This document shows, piece by piece, positions 33,887 to 43,351 of a DNA stretch of 64,000 nucleotides. A program made the position numbers and the translations under genes. Source of the stretch: Oceanispirochaeta sp963676905. Its GTDB lineage: Bacteria > Spirochaetota > Spirochaetia > DSM-2461. The stretch spans positions 1,302,001-1,366,000 of the forward strand of contig CAXXVE010000001.1 in the NCBI GenBank assembly GCA_963676905.2, given 5' to 3'. The stretch's first letter is position 1; each line of letters opens with the position of its first letter. The notes under the pieces were generated by a model. That model ran no database searches, was not told the DNA's origin, and worked only from the letters and a program-made list of their open reading frames with translations.

Positions 33887-33911
33887 TCATCAATTAAATA
33901 GAACCGAAAGC

Positions 33912-33947
33912 AGACTCCGCTCTCCCGGGAGGAGGGCGGAGTCTTTT
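33912..33947 (+). other. Stem-loop between the RbsB-like and RbsA-like genes
   Basis: AGACTCCGC (33912-33920) pairs with GCGGAGTCT (33936-33944), with a CTCCCGGGAG inner palindrome and a short T-run. It is a partial terminator or mRNA stabiliser that would favour binding-protein production. Confidence 0.65.
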
Positions 33948-33972
33948 AGTTTTACTGATAAAGGATACGATT

Positions 33973-35478
33973 TTGAGTCAACAAACATTGCTGGAAATGG
34001 AGAATATTAAAAAACAGTTTCCGGGAGTTCTGGCTTTAAACAATGTCAGCCTGGAGGTCCGTTCCGGTGAAGTGCATGCCCTTCTGGGGGAAAATGGCGC
34101 CGGAAAGTCGACGCTGATAAAGGTCCTCGGAGGAATCTACTCTCTGGACGAGGGCAGGATCACCATAGAGGGCAGAGAGGCCCATATTAAGAATGTTCAT
34201 GACTCCCAGCTCCTTGGTGTCAGTGTGATCCATCAGGAACTGGTTCTGGTTCCTAAAATGACTGTGGCGGAAAACATCTTTCTCGGGCGTGAGCCTGTAA
34301 AAAACGGCGTTGTGGACCGGAAAACACTGAATGAAAATACGAGAAAGCTTCTGCTTAACTTTGACCTGGATATCGACCCCGACCAGCTTGTGGAAGAGCT
34401 GACCATCGCCGAACAGCAGATGGTGGAGATCACAAAGGCCCTCTCCTTCAATTCCCGGATACTTGTGATGGATGAACCAACATCTTCACTGTCCGACAAG
34501 GAGGTGGACTTCCTCTTCTCCATCATACGCCGCCTGAAGGATCAGGGGGTGGGAATCATCTACATCTCCCACAGAATGAGTGAGCTCAGGGATATAAGCG
34601 ACAGGGTTACTGTCATGCGGGACGGTGAGTATATCGGAACCGTGAATACCTCTGAAACAGATAATGATCAGCTCATCGCCATGATGGTAGGCCGTCAGCT
34701 TACAAACTACTACACAAGAACCTATAACGAACTGACCGATAAAGTGCTGGAAGTGGAAAACCTGGGAGACGGCCACTTTCTGAATGATATCAACTTTGAC
34801 CTCTACAGGGGAGAGATCCTCGGCTTTGCAGGACTTGTCGGCGCCGGACGGAGCGAGGTGATGAAGTGCCTCTTCGGTCTGGACCCCATCGAGACGGGAA
34901 CCGTCCGTCTGGACGGCAGCCCTGTATCGATCAAAAATCCATCGGAAGCCATGGATCTGGGATTCGCCCTCGTTCCCGAGAGCCGTAAGGAGGAAGCCCT
35001 CTTTCTGGTACAGAACGTCAAATTCAACACCTCCATCAAGGTGCTGAAGGAGTTTATAAAGGGGATCTTTGTCAATGAGGCAAAGGAGGAGCAGATTGCC
35101 GAGGAGTACATCAACAAGATGTCCATCAAAACCCCCTCGACCATGCAGACCGTGGGCAACCTTTCCGGAGGGAACCAGCAGAAGGTTGTTATCGGCCGCT
35201 GGCTGGCGACCAGGCCTAAAATCCTGATCCTCGATGAACCCACCCGCGGGGTGGATGTGGGAGCCAAGGCCGAGATCTATGCCATTATGAATGACCTTGT
35301 GAAACAGGGACTGTCGATCATTATGATCTCTTCGGAACTGCCTGAAGTCATCAATATGAGCGACCGGGTCATGGTCATGTCAAACGGAACCATTACCGGA
35401 TGCCTGAACCGGGATGAACTGGATCAGGAGAAGATTATGCACCTGGCCACACAGCACTCTATTGAACAGGGAGAATAA
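33973..35478 (+). CDS. Ribose-type sugar ABC transporter ATPase, two ABC domains
   Basis: 501 residues, two ABC domains as in RbsA/MglA. First: Walker A GENGAGKST, then LTIAEQQ and ILVMDEPTSSL. Second: GLVGAGRSE in place of Walker A, LSGGNQQKV and ILILDEPTRGVD. It starts at TTG 33973 with AAAGGA upstream, as its mgl counterpart also seems to use TTG. Ends six bases before the permease gene. Confidence 0.92.
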   Translation: MSQQTLLEMENIKKQFPGVLALNNVSLEVRSGEVHALLGENGAGKSTLIKVLGGIYSLDEGRITIEGREAHIKNVHDSQLLGVSVIHQELVLVPKMTVAENIFLGREPVKNGVVDRKTLNENTRKLLLNFDLDIDPDQLVEELTIAEQQMVEITKALSFNSRILVMDEPTSSLSDKEVDFLFSIIRRLKDQGVGIIYISHRMSELRDISDRVTVMRDGEYIGTVNTSETDNDQLIAMMVGRQLTNYYTRTYNELTDKVLEVENLGDGHFLNDINFDLYRGEILGFAGLVGAGRSEVMKCLFGLDPIETGTVRLDGSPVSIKNPSEAMDLGFALVPESRKEEALFLVQNVKFNTSIKVLKEFIKGIFVNEAKEEQIAEEYINKMSIKTPSTMQTVGNLSGGNQQKVVIGRWLATRPKILILDEPTRGVDVGAKAEIYAIMNDLVKQGLSIIMISSELPEVINMSDRVMVMSNGTITGCLNRDELDQEKIMHLATQHSIEQGE

Positions 35479-35483
35479 TTGAA

Positions 35484-36482
35484 ATGAAACAAGATGCTTC
35501 AGAAGCGATGACTCTGAAAAAAAGAAATTACCTGACCCATAATTTTCTGGCCCAGTTTGTCAGGGAGAATATGGGTATACTCATAGGACTGGCGCTGCTC
35601 TGCCTGATTCTGGCCATTCAGTCGCCGGTGTTCCTCTCGAAGAACAATATGCTCAATGTTCTGCGCCAGGTGGCAACGAACCTCTATATCGCCTGTGCCA
35701 TGACAATGATCATCATCCTGGGCGGCATCGACCTCTCAGTCGGTTCCGTTGTGGCCCTCTCTGGTGTCATCACCGGGGGAATGATCGCCTTTGACGGAGC
35801 CCCCATCGTACTGGCCGTGATCTGCGGTCTGGGTGCCGGTCTCCTTGTGGGCGGATTCAACGGTTTTGTAGTCTCCACCACAACAATTCCCCCCTTTATT
35901 GTGACCCTGGCAACAATGAATATCGCCCGGGGGGCGGCCTATGTCTACACCGGCGGCCAGCCCATCCGTGTTATGTCTGACAGCTTCAACTTTATCGGAG
36001 CCGGATATGTGGGTGAGATTCCCGTACCCATCATCTACCTTGTGATTATCGTGATAATCTCCTTTTTTATTATGAGCAAGTCCAAGCTGGGGCGCCATAT
36101 CTATGCCGTGGGAGGCAATGCCCAGGCGGCCCTCTTTTCCGGAATCAAGACGAAGCGGGTCATCTTCTTTGCCTACATCTTTTCCGGACTCATGTCCGCC
36201 ATCGCCGGTATTGTTCTGGCCTCCCGCATGTTTTCAGGTCAGCCGACCGCGGGACAGGGGGCCGAGATGGACGCCATCGCAGCGGTAGTCCTGGGGGGAA
36301 CCAGTATGAGCGGCGGTTCCGGTAAGATAGGGGGAACCGTCATCGGGGCCCTTGTTATCGGTATCCTCAGCAATGGTCTGAACCTTATGGGAATCAACTC
36401 CTTCTGGCAGTACATCGTCAAGGGTGTTGTTATCCTGATCGCCGTCTATGTGGATTACTTCAAGAAGAGCAGGAAGGCCTGA
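35484..36482 (+). CDS. Ribose-type sugar ABC transporter permease
   Basis: 332 residues, about ten transmembrane helices. The BPD_transp_2 motif IIILGGIDLSVGSVVALSG lies near 75-95, and VLGGTSMSGGSGKIGGT near 272-288. A GGGAGAA site overlaps the ATPase stop. Completes the importer with the two previous genes. Confidence 0.93.
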   Translation: MKQDASEAMTLKKRNYLTHNFLAQFVRENMGILIGLALLCLILAIQSPVFLSKNNMLNVLRQVATNLYIACAMTMIIILGGIDLSVGSVVALSGVITGGMIAFDGAPIVLAVICGLGAGLLVGGFNGFVVSTTTIPPFIVTLATMNIARGAAYVYTGGQPIRVMSDSFNFIGAGYVGEIPVPIIYLVIIVIISFFIMSKSKLGRHIYAVGGNAQAALFSGIKTKRVIFFAYIFSGLMSAIAGIVLASRMFSGQPTAGQGAEMDAIAAVVLGGTSMSGGSGKIGGTVIGALVIGILSNGLNLMGINSFWQYIVKGVVILIAVYVDYFKKSRKA

Positions 36483-36521
36483 TTTTACTCCTTTTTATCG
36501 GGCCGCCTGATGCATGTAACT

Positions 36522-36547
36522 AAAATACCCTCCCGGGAGGGTATTTT
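36522..36547. terminator. Bidirectional palindromic terminator
   Basis: The 26 bases are perfectly self-complementary: AAAATACCCTCCC at 36522-36534, followed by its complement. They have an A-run on one side and a T-run on the other. It separates the sugar-permease gene and the convergent GPH symporter gene. Confidence 0.85.
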
Positions 36548-36566
36548 CTTGATACGGGAGAGTATT

Positions 36567-38009
36567 TTACTTCCTTCTGTTGTCCAGTTCTATTCTGATC
36601 TCTTCATGACGTTTCTCGTCAAGGTTATAGGCCATATAGAGGGCACCCATAAGCACAGAGAAAACAGCAGGCAGCAGGGTCACTGTCATGTTTATACCGC
36701 GGATAACCTGAGCAGACTGCTCCTGTCCGGGGATATAGTGGACAAAGGCAAGCCAGGCACCGATTGCAGCAGGACCAATGGCTCCACCGAACTTGAGCGC
36801 GGTAGATGTAAAAGAGGCAAGAAAGCCGTCGCAGCGGACTCCTGTCTTTATCTCACCGTAGTCGATGGCATCGGGAATCATACCGTAGGCTGTTGCACCG
36901 CCCACACCAGCTCCTATGGAACAGATGAAGCTGAGGACCCAGAAGACCGGATTGGGGGCAACAGTAAAGAACATAACGGCAAAGGATATCGCGCTGATAA
37001 ACTGCCAGAGTGCCTGAACCCGTCCTTTGTTCTTCAGCACACCATAGCTCCATGAAGCAACAAAACCGGCTCCGAAGATGGCTCCTGCCATGTTGACGAT
37101 ACTGTAGACACTCATCAGAGCCGCCTGATGGGACACATACTGAAAGTAGTAAGTCAGGGATGTCATTCTTCCATACATGATGATTCCCTGAACAAACATT
37201 CCCAGTACAATGATCATGATGTAGGGGTTTTTAAAGAGGGTCTTGAACTGGTCTGACAGGGCTATCTTGTCCTGTGTGGGAGGTGGGTTGAGAACCTCTT
37301 TTGTATTGGCAGCTGTCCATATCAGAGAGGGGATGCCTGTCAGACAGATCAGCAGAACTGCCCAGAAGTATCCGTTTCTGTTGATGCCTCCGTTGGCAAA
37401 GCTGAAGAAGATCACAAGGGGCATTGCAACCACACCGGCAATATTCAGGCCGATATTGGCAAATACCATACGCATTCCCGACAGCTTGATTCTCTCTTTC
37501 GCATTGGAAGTAAGACAGCCGTTCAGGGCTCCGAAGGGCATGTTGCACGAGGTTGAAGCCAGGGTCACAAGAATATAGACAAACCAGACATAAAACAGCT
37601 TTGTTCCATAGCTCCAGCCCGAGTTGGCGGAGAACAGAAGTATCACCGAAAGGGCAAGGGCAATTCCACCGCCGAAAATCCAGGGTCTGAACCGGCCCCA
37701 CCGTGTTTTTGTCCTGTCTGCCAATGAGCCGATAAAGGGGTCATTGATGGCATCAAAAATCCTTATGGCCAGAACCAGAATAGAAATGGCCGCCGCACTG
37801 AGGCCTATAACATCGGTATAGTAGATCATCAGATAGGCGCTGACCCAGAAATAGATGGCATTGTATCCGTAGTCCGCAACAGCATAATTGATCCTCTGTT
37901 TGAAGGATAGCTGTATATTGGCGTCTACATACTCATACCGTCTCTTTACGGGCTCCTTTTTGCCCTTTACTCCTACTCCGGGATAACCTAGTTCCTGCAC
38001 ATTTTCCAT
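36567..38009 (-). CDS. GPH-family (glycoside-pentoside-hexuronide) sugar symporter
   Basis: 480 residues, about 12 transmembrane helices, MFS superfamily. NDPFIGSLADRTKTRWGRFR (near 90-110) is the signature loop of the GPH family; a central loop precedes the second half. It has a long hydrophilic N-terminus (about 40 residues), but AGGAGG at good spacing supports ATG 38009. As last gene of the split-transketolase operon it probably imports that operon's unphosphorylated sugar or polyol with sodium or protons. Confidence 0.9.
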   Translation of the reverse strand: MENVQELGYPGVGVKGKKEPVKRRYEYVDANIQLSFKQRINYAVADYGYNAIYFWVSAYLMIYYTDVIGLSAAAISILVLAIRIFDAINDPFIGSLADRTKTRWGRFRPWIFGGGIALALSVILLFSANSGWSYGTKLFYVWFVYILVTLASTSCNMPFGALNGCLTSNAKERIKLSGMRMVFANIGLNIAGVVAMPLVIFFSFANGGINRNGYFWAVLLICLTGIPSLIWTAANTKEVLNPPPTQDKIALSDQFKTLFKNPYIMIIVLGMFVQGIIMYGRMTSLTYYFQYVSHQAALMSVYSIVNMAGAIFGAGFVASWSYGVLKNKGRVQALWQFISAISFAVMFFTVAPNPVFWVLSFICSIGAGVGGATAYGMIPDAIDYGEIKTGVRCDGFLASFTSTALKFGGAIGPAAIGAWLAFVHYIPGQEQSAQVIRGINMTVTLLPAVFSVLMGALYMAYNLDEKRHEEIRIELDNRRK

Positions 38010-38077
38010 ATCATTCCTCCTGTATGGAATAGTTCAATTGCTTTTGTTCGGGGTCGTTTTAACTGATCTGCTGTTGA

Positions 38078-38902
38078 TTACCAGCAGGTATAACCGCCGT
38101 CTACCAGAAAGTCTGAACCAGTGGCGTAGGATGCAAGGTCACTGGCAAGAAAAGCCACAACACCCACTATTTCATCAAGGGTTCCGAAGCGCCTCATGGG
38201 CACCGGCTCCACAGCTTCTTTAAAGAAGTCTTCGGGCCATCCGTCATGGAAACCTGACAGAATGATTCCCGGACTGATGCTGTTGACCCGGATATTGTCC
38301 TCCACATAATCCATAGCCATTGATTTTGCGAGGTGGATCACCGCCGCCTTGGTTGCGGGATAGCTGGGGACATAGCGTCCTCCCCGGGGCTGGATGTTGA
38401 TGATGTGACCGGACATGGACGCAGTCATAATTATTGAACCGCCGTGTCCGTGTTTTTTCATTACATTGGCTGCAGCCCGGGCCACAAGGAGAACTCCTGT
38501 CAGGTTGACACCAAGGCTCTTCTCCCAGTCCTTCATCGAAATGTCGGATCCGGCGTCGCCGCAGGCAATCCCTGCATTGTCATGGACAATGTCGATGGTT
38601 CCGAACTCATCCACCATCTTGTCTATAAAGCTGTTTACGGAGTCCTCTTTTGATACATCCCCTGTCAGAACCAGTGTTTTCACACCGTGTTTCTCTGCAA
38701 TAAAATCGGCGTACTCCTTCAGATCCTTCTCTTTTGCAGGGATGTCCATCAGGGCTACATCTGCACCCATCTCTGCAAAGGCATTGGCTGTTGAACGTCC
38801 GATACCTCCGCTGGCTCCTGTTACGATCGCCTTTTTTCCTGCCAGGGAGAACATCTTGTAGATGCTTCCCAGCTCATGAATTTTCAATCCTGTTAATCCC
38901 AT
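38078..38902 (-). CDS. SDR-family dehydrogenase (transketolase operon 2)
   Basis: 274 residues. Cofactor motif TGASGGIG near 28-35, DNAG in place of NNAG near 110, and YPATK for the catalytic Tyr and Lys near 182-186. The C-terminal GYTCW is unusual. Of two adjacent ATGs, 38902 lies at the better distance from AAGGAGAG. It probably oxidises a polyol or reduces a ketose handled by the transketolase. It differs clearly from the SDR at 221. Confidence 0.88.
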   Translation of the reverse strand: MGLTGLKIHELGSIYKMFSLAGKKAIVTGASGGIGRSTANAFAEMGADVALMDIPAKEKDLKEYADFIAEKHGVKTLVLTGDVSKEDSVNSFIDKMVDEFGTIDIVHDNAGIACGDAGSDISMKDWEKSLGVNLTGVLLVARAAANVMKKHGHGGSIIMTASMSGHIINIQPRGGRYVPSYPATKAAVIHLAKSMAMDYVEDNIRVNSISPGIILSGFHDGWPEDFFKEAVEPVPMRRFGTLDEIVGVVAFLASDLASYATGSDFLVDGGYTCW

Positions 38903-38917
38903 CATTCTCTCCTTTTA

Positions 38918-39364
38918 TTAAAATTCAGTGTCCTGCAGTTCCACCATGTTTCCATCGGGATCCTTGAAGAAGGTCCAGTAGGCATTGTCCTTGGGGTCTC
39001 CTCTGTAGGCGGGAGGAAAGTAAAACTCAACTCCCTCGGAGGACATGGTTTTGTATATTTCCGGCACGCTCTCCACCATAAGGCAGAGGTGGTGATACCC
39101 CGTCCTGGTCCAGGGGGCTGCTCCCGCCTCCTCTATTTCACTGAACTGGAAGAGTTCCAGCACAATGCCGTTGGGTGAAACAAGAAAGGCTATATCCGAA
39201 TAGACTCCTTCCTTCAGGCCGTAGAGGCTCGAATACTCCTGGAAGAAATCCGCAGGGAAGGCTCCCCTCATCTCAGTGTGGAATCCGAAATACTTTTCGT
39301 AGAAGGCAATGGTCCGGTCCAGGTCTTTCACGGTCATTCCCACATGTATCAAGGCTTTTGACAT
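38918..39364 (-). CDS. VOC (glyoxalase/dioxygenase) superfamily protein
   Basis: 148 residues of paired beta-alpha-beta-beta-beta modules. HVGMTVKDLDRTIAFYEKYF at the start provides a metal His, YHHLCLMVE (near 92-100) another, and DPDGNMVELQD holds the usual Glu near the C-terminus. Members isomerise, epimerise or cleave small hydroxy-keto compounds. Being between an SDR and transketolase, it may epimerise or isomerise a sugar intermediate. This is inference. Confidence 0.82.
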   Translation of the reverse strand: MSKALIHVGMTVKDLDRTIAFYEKYFGFHTEMRGAFPADFFQEYSSLYGLKEGVYSDIAFLVSPNGIVLELFQFSEIEEAGAAPWTRTGYHHLCLMVESVPEIYKTMSSEGVEFYFPPAYRGDPKDNAYWTFFKDPDGNMVELQDTEF

Positions 39365-39375
39365 AACACTCCCCC

Positions 39376-40335
39376 CTATTGGTCCTGCAGCAGTGAACGG
39401 ATCTCGGCAACAGTTGTATCAAGATCGTATCCGTACTTTTTCTTCAGCTCATCTCCGCTTCCGAAGCCTGCATATACCTGGGGAATCCCCAGCCTTTTGA
39501 ATCTTTTCGGACTCAGGGAGTTGTCGATCAGAAAGTCGGCTATTGAGCTGGCAAGACCTCCCTGCATCAGGTGGTCCTCAAGAACCAGTATGTTGCCGGT
39601 CTCCTCAACAGCTGCCCTTATCGCATCGCCGTCCAGGGGCTTTATTGTGAACATGTCCACGACTCTTACACTGATGGACTCCTTCTCCAGAGCGGCTGCC
39701 GCATCCAGTGCCTGGCCCACCATTTCGCCATGGGCGAAGATCGTCACATCAGAGCCCTTTTTAGCTTCTATCGCCTTGCCTATAGTAAATTCCATAGATC
39801 CCGGTTCGTAGAGAGGCCTGTCCTTCTTTCCCTGGGCCAGACGGATAAAGAGGGGCCCCTTGTAGTCCTGGCTCTGAACCAGTATGTCTCTGATCATGTT
39901 GGGGTCGCCTATGGAGAGGACTGTCATGTTGACCATCGATTTCATGATGGAGATGTCTTCCATGGCGTTGTGTGTCGATCCGCCCCCTGAGGTGAGGCCA
40001 CCTCCGGTACCAATTATTCTGACAGGAAGGTTCTGGTAGCAGATATCTGTCCTCACCTGTTCACAGGCTCTCATTGTAAGGAAGGGGATCATACCCATAA
40101 CAAAGGGCATGTTTCCCTCAAGTGCCAGACCCGCAGCCACACCCATTACATTCTGCTCCGCAATTCCGACGTCTACAAACCTGTCTCCACAGTCTTTTTT
40201 GAATGACTTGATTGCATTACCGATGTCCGGAGTCAGAACCCATACATCATCATTTTTCATGCCTATCTCATGCAGGGTATCCCCTACAACTGATCTTGCG
40301 GACAGCCACATTCCGAAATTGAAACTCTCTGCCAT
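39376..40335 (-). CDS. Transketolase, C-terminal subunit (operon 2)
   Basis: 319 residues, pyrimidine and C-terminal domains. VGIAEQNVMGVAAGLA includes the catalytic Glu60, and GGGLTSGGGSTHNAMEDI follows near 112-129. It begins one base inside the stop of the N-terminal subunit gene (TAATG), the same junction as the first transketolase pair. Sequence differs from the pair at 4789, so this is a separate enzyme, not a duplicate. Confidence 0.9.
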   Translation of the reverse strand: MAESFNFGMWLSARSVVGDTLHEIGMKNDDVWVLTPDIGNAIKSFKKDCGDRFVDVGIAEQNVMGVAAGLALEGNMPFVMGMIPFLTMRACEQVRTDICYQNLPVRIIGTGGGLTSGGGSTHNAMEDISIMKSMVNMTVLSIGDPNMIRDILVQSQDYKGPLFIRLAQGKKDRPLYEPGSMEFTIGKAIEAKKGSDVTIFAHGEMVGQALDAAAALEKESISVRVVDMFTIKPLDGDAIRAAVEETGNILVLEDHLMQGGLASSIADFLIDNSLSPKRFKRLGIPQVYAGFGSGDELKKKYGYDLDTTVAEIRSLLQDQ

Positions 40336-41195
40336 TATCTCACTCCCGCCTGTTCTTTCCGGCTTGCTCTCAGTTCTTCCAGTGCCTGCTCCATGTCCTC
40401 TTTATTGAGAGATCCCGCATGCCACCCTATGTTTCTTTCCATAAAGGAAACGCCTTTGCCTTTTACTGTATTGCAGACCAGGCAGGTGGGTTTGGAAGAG
40501 TCGTATCCTGAAATGCCATCCAGAGCATCCACCAGCTCTTCGATATCATGTCCGTCAACTTCGACTACATTCCATCCAAAGGCCTTCCACTTGTCTGCAT
40601 AAGGCTCCATTACGATAGAATCTTCCGAGTAGGCAGTCATAAACTGCTTGTTCCTGTCTACAATTCCGATCAGGTTATTCAGCTTGAAAGAACCGGCAGC
40701 CATGGCTGCTTCCCAGATGGAACCTTCACAGGTTTCCCCGTCTCCCATCAGACAGACAACTTTGTGGTTCTGTTTCTTCTGTCTTGCCGAGAGGGCAAGT
40801 CCTGTGGCCAGTGAGAGGCCGTGGCCCAGAGAGCCGGAAGAGCATTCAACACCGGGAAGCTGGACTTTGCAGGGGTGCATGCCGTAGGCACTGTCCAGCT
40901 GGCCGTATGTTTTAAGTATTTCTTCATAGTCAAAAAAGCCCCGCATTGCCATTGCTATGTACATGCATACGGCTCCGTGTCCCTTGCTCAGGATAAAGCG
41001 GTCCCTTTTTGGATTCTGGATATTGTCAGGATCTACATTTAAAAAGTGATGGAACATTGTAATCAGTATCTCTGTCATTGAAAGGTCACCGCCGATATGT
41101 ACGGCGCCCTCATAGGTACCGCACAGCTTCAACAGTTTGACACGCATTTCATAGGTCAGATCTTCAAGACGCATCACTTCAGATTTGTCAGCCAT
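40335..41195 (-). CDS. Transketolase, N-terminal (ThDP-binding) subunit (operon 2)
   Basis: 286 residues. LSKGHGAVC near 69-77, GDGETCEGSIWEA at 151-163 and the Mg ligand region IVDRNKQ are all present. The first active-site His region is VHIGGDLS (about 32-39) instead of the SGHPGGSLS seen in the other pair, a variant that may fit a different substrate. It is the first gene of the operon, divergent from an AraC regulator. Confidence 0.9.
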   Translation of the reverse strand: MADKSEVMRLEDLTYEMRVKLLKLCGTYEGAVHIGGDLSMTEILITMFHHFLNVDPDNIQNPKRDRFILSKGHGAVCMYIAMAMRGFFDYEEILKTYGQLDSAYGMHPCKVQLPGVECSSGSLGHGLSLATGLALSARQKKQNHKVVCLMGDGETCEGSIWEAAMAAGSFKLNNLIGIVDRNKQFMTAYSEDSIVMEPYADKWKAFGWNVVEVDGHDIEELVDALDGISGYDSSKPTCLVCNTVKGKGVSFMERNIGWHAGSLNKEDMEQALEELRASRKEQAGVR

Positions 41196-41535
41196 AGCTA
41201 AACCTCCGTTGGTGAAAATAGTTGGAACAGCCCTTTCCGATCGGTGGTTGGACTGGCCTTAAGATGGATGAAAAAGTGCCGGCTGTTTTCTCCTCTTAAT
41301 CTATTATTGAGGCCAAAAATTTCAGAACGAAAGTCACTGTTGCGACATGTTTCAGGATTTTTATGTCATAACGATAAAAAAATACTTTTATAAGAAAGGG
41401 ATGAATCGGGAGATTTTCAGGTCATTCAGGGAGGGTGTAAAGTCATAAAACTATACATATCGTTAAATATATATTCATTGACGAATTTCAAATCCGCCTT
41501 GAAAATAAACGAATGTGTCGCTAAAGGAGGGGAGA
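41196..41535. promoter_or_regulatory. Intergenic control region between transketolase operon 2 and its AraC regulator
   Basis: 340 bases without a gene, strongly AT-rich in the second half. ATAACGATA (41368-41376) and its near-complement TATCGTTAA (41458-41466) are 90 bp apart, possible AraC sites arranged for looping. No clear sigma70 promoter is visible, as expected for activator-dependent genes. Confidence 0.4.
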
Positions 41536-42435
41536 TTGTCGTCATTTCCTATTTTAAGGAAAATGGAGTTCTTTTCAGAGAAGCTTTCTGTTCTTACAGG
41601 ACAGATTCATATTAGAAGTTTTACCTACAATACACCCGGGAATATAGGGTTCTCCCACTCCCACCACTCCTTTGAGGTTTACTTTCAGTTGTCGGGAACA
41701 TCCATTTTCAAAGTTGCTGATGAACGTTTTGAGCTCCAGGAAAATGAGCTGCTTATTATTTCTCCGGGGGTCAGTCATGAGTGCCTTTTTGTCCCTTTTG
41801 AAGATTATTCAAATCTGAGCATTACCTTTGACTGGCTGTTCCAGCCGGAGAGAGATACGTTTTATGCAGAGTACGTCAAGGATGAAAAGCGGGTTCTCGA
41901 GAATATGCTGAAGCATGAGTTCAGCAAGGTTTCCGACAGCTGCGGATGCCGTATGGCCATTGATATCCTCTGCCGGAATCTGGAAAGCAGAAGGATGGGG
42001 GAGTTTATCAAACTCCAGAATCTTGTAACAGATTTCCTTATTTCCGCTGCCCAGTCGTTTTCGGTTGTACTCAGGCGGTCGGATTTTGATGAAATCACCG
42101 ATGTGGGGATCAGCAATAACGCCGTAAAGATTGCCAGTTACATCAAACAGCATCATACCGAAGATATCTCTCTTCAAAGTGTCTCTGAGGCTTTGTCCTA
42201 CTCTCCCAGACACATTCAGAGGATGATTCTGGAGTACTTTAATGTCACCTTTACCGACCTGCTCCATGAGTACAGGATAGGAACGGCGAAGAAACTCCTG
42301 TTTGAATCAGACTACTCCATTGAAATTCTCAGTCAGAAAGTGGGCTACTCCGACAGGAGAAGCTTCTGCAAGCACTTCAAGAACCGGGTTGGTTTTACGC
42401 CTTCAGAATACAGAGTCAGTAATGACATGATTTAG
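41536..42435 (+). CDS. AraC-family transcriptional regulator with N-terminal cupin
   Basis: About 299 residues. The cupin domain (about 25-110) has HSHHSFEVYFQLSG. The C-terminal AraC helix-turn-helix pair covers about 195-295 (EDISLQSVSEALSYSPRHIQ; VGYSDRRSFCKHFK). The start is probably TTG 41536, five bases after AAAGGAGG; a GTG at 41515 lies before that ribosome-binding site. It is divergent from the transketolase-GPH operon and probably activates it when the sugar is bound. Confidence 0.87.
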   Translation: MSSFPILRKMEFFSEKLSVLTGQIHIRSFTYNTPGNIGFSHSHHSFEVYFQLSGTSIFKVADERFELQENELLIISPGVSHECLFVPFEDYSNLSITFDWLFQPERDTFYAEYVKDEKRVLENMLKHEFSKVSDSCGCRMAIDILCRNLESRRMGEFIKLQNLVTDFLISAAQSFSVVLRRSDFDEITDVGISNNAVKIASYIKQHHTEDISLQSVSEALSYSPRHIQRMILEYFNVTFTDLLHEYRIGTAKKLLFESDYSIEILSQKVGYSDRRSFCKHFKNRVGFTPSEYRVSNDMI

Positions 42436-42491
42436 ATTGGTCTCTGACACACAGGGACTTCTGCAGTATACGGGGCGTTATCCATGGTAGG

Positions 42492-42531
42492 GACGATCGT
42501 ATTTGATTTATATTGCTTGCATGACGATCGT
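42492..42531. promoter_or_regulatory. Paired GACGATCGT sites before the deoR-type gene
   Basis: GACGATCGT occurs at 42492-42500 and again at 42523-42531, 31 bp apart (three helical turns). The core is shared with the AAAYGATC boxes on the far side of the gene, so these are probably autoregulatory operators. Confidence 0.55.
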
Positions 42532-42565
42532 TTATGAGCCACAATAGATTCAGCAGGGAGATTTT

Positions 42566-43351
42566 ATGAAAATGGATATACCAGCTGAACGGCGTGCCCG
42601 TATCCTCCAGCTCCTGAAGGAGAAGGGTATTGTAAGGGTTGATGAGCTGAGCGGAGAACTGGAAGTCTCCGTCATCACAGTCCGCAGAGACCTTGCCTCC
42701 ATGGAGGGGGAGGGGCTTCTGGAACGGACCCACGGGGGGGCTATTCTCTCCAGCCGGAAGATCAATGAGCCCAGCTATCTTGCCAAGGGCAGGCAGAATG
42801 TTTCAGTAAAGACAGGAATCGCCCGGAAGGCGGCCTCCCTGATTGAGCCGGGAGAGACTGTCTTCGTCAACAGCGGCTCCACAACAGCCCTTGTTCTGAG
42901 GCAGCTTGTTCAGATGGATAAGCTGACTGTGATAAGTAACAACGTCGCCGCCGTTTGCAATCTGGAAAGCTCATCGGGATGTGAGGTGATTCTCACAGGG
43001 GGAGCCCTCCGATCCGCAACAGGCTGCCTTGTGGGGGAGGAAGTCCTTACACGATTGAATCTGAGTTATCCCACCACAAGCATTATCGGGATTGACGGCA
43101 TATCCCTGCGCCGGGGGCTCACCTCCCACAACAGCCACGAAGCCGCAGTAAGCCGGAGGATGATCGAGCAGACAGCAGGCCGGGTTATTATCGTGGCCGA
43201 CTCCAGCAAGATCGGTTCCCTCTCTCTCCACCATATTGCTCCAGTTTCATCGGTGACGACCCTCATAACCGACTCCCTTCCCGACCCCTCCATGATGGAG
43301 GATTTTACGGAGGCCGGGGTGAATTTGATCGTTTTGGATGACCTGAAATGA
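42566..43351 (+). CDS. DeoR-family transcriptional repressor
   Basis: 261 residues. N-terminal HTH (RRARILQLLKEKGIVRVDEL, near 8-27) with the family wing VSVITVRRDLASMEGEGLLERTHGG. The C-terminal sugar-phosphate sensor domain (about 80-250) has VNSGSTTALVLRQL. An inducer is unknown. It lies upstream of an Ldh2/malic-enzyme operon carrying matching AAAYGATC boxes, so it probably represses that operon and itself. Confidence 0.9.
   Translation: MKMDIPAERRARILQLLKEKGIVRVDELSGELEVSVITVRRDLASMEGEGLLERTHGGAILSSRKINEPSYLAKGRQNVSVKTGIARKAASLIEPGETVFVNSGSTTALVLRQLVQMDKLTVISNNVAAVCNLESSSGCEVILTGGALRSATGCLVGEEVLTRLNLSYPTTSIIGIDGISLRRGLTSHNSHEAAVSRRMIEQTAGRVIIVADSSKIGSLSLHHIAPVSSVTTLITDSLPDPSMMEDFTEAGVNLIVLDDLK

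Noticed and set aside
32951..36482. Naming the second importer a ribose transporter (rbsBAC)
   Set aside because: The fold is RbsB-like, but no ribokinase or ribose regulator is linked, and related systems carry many sugars.
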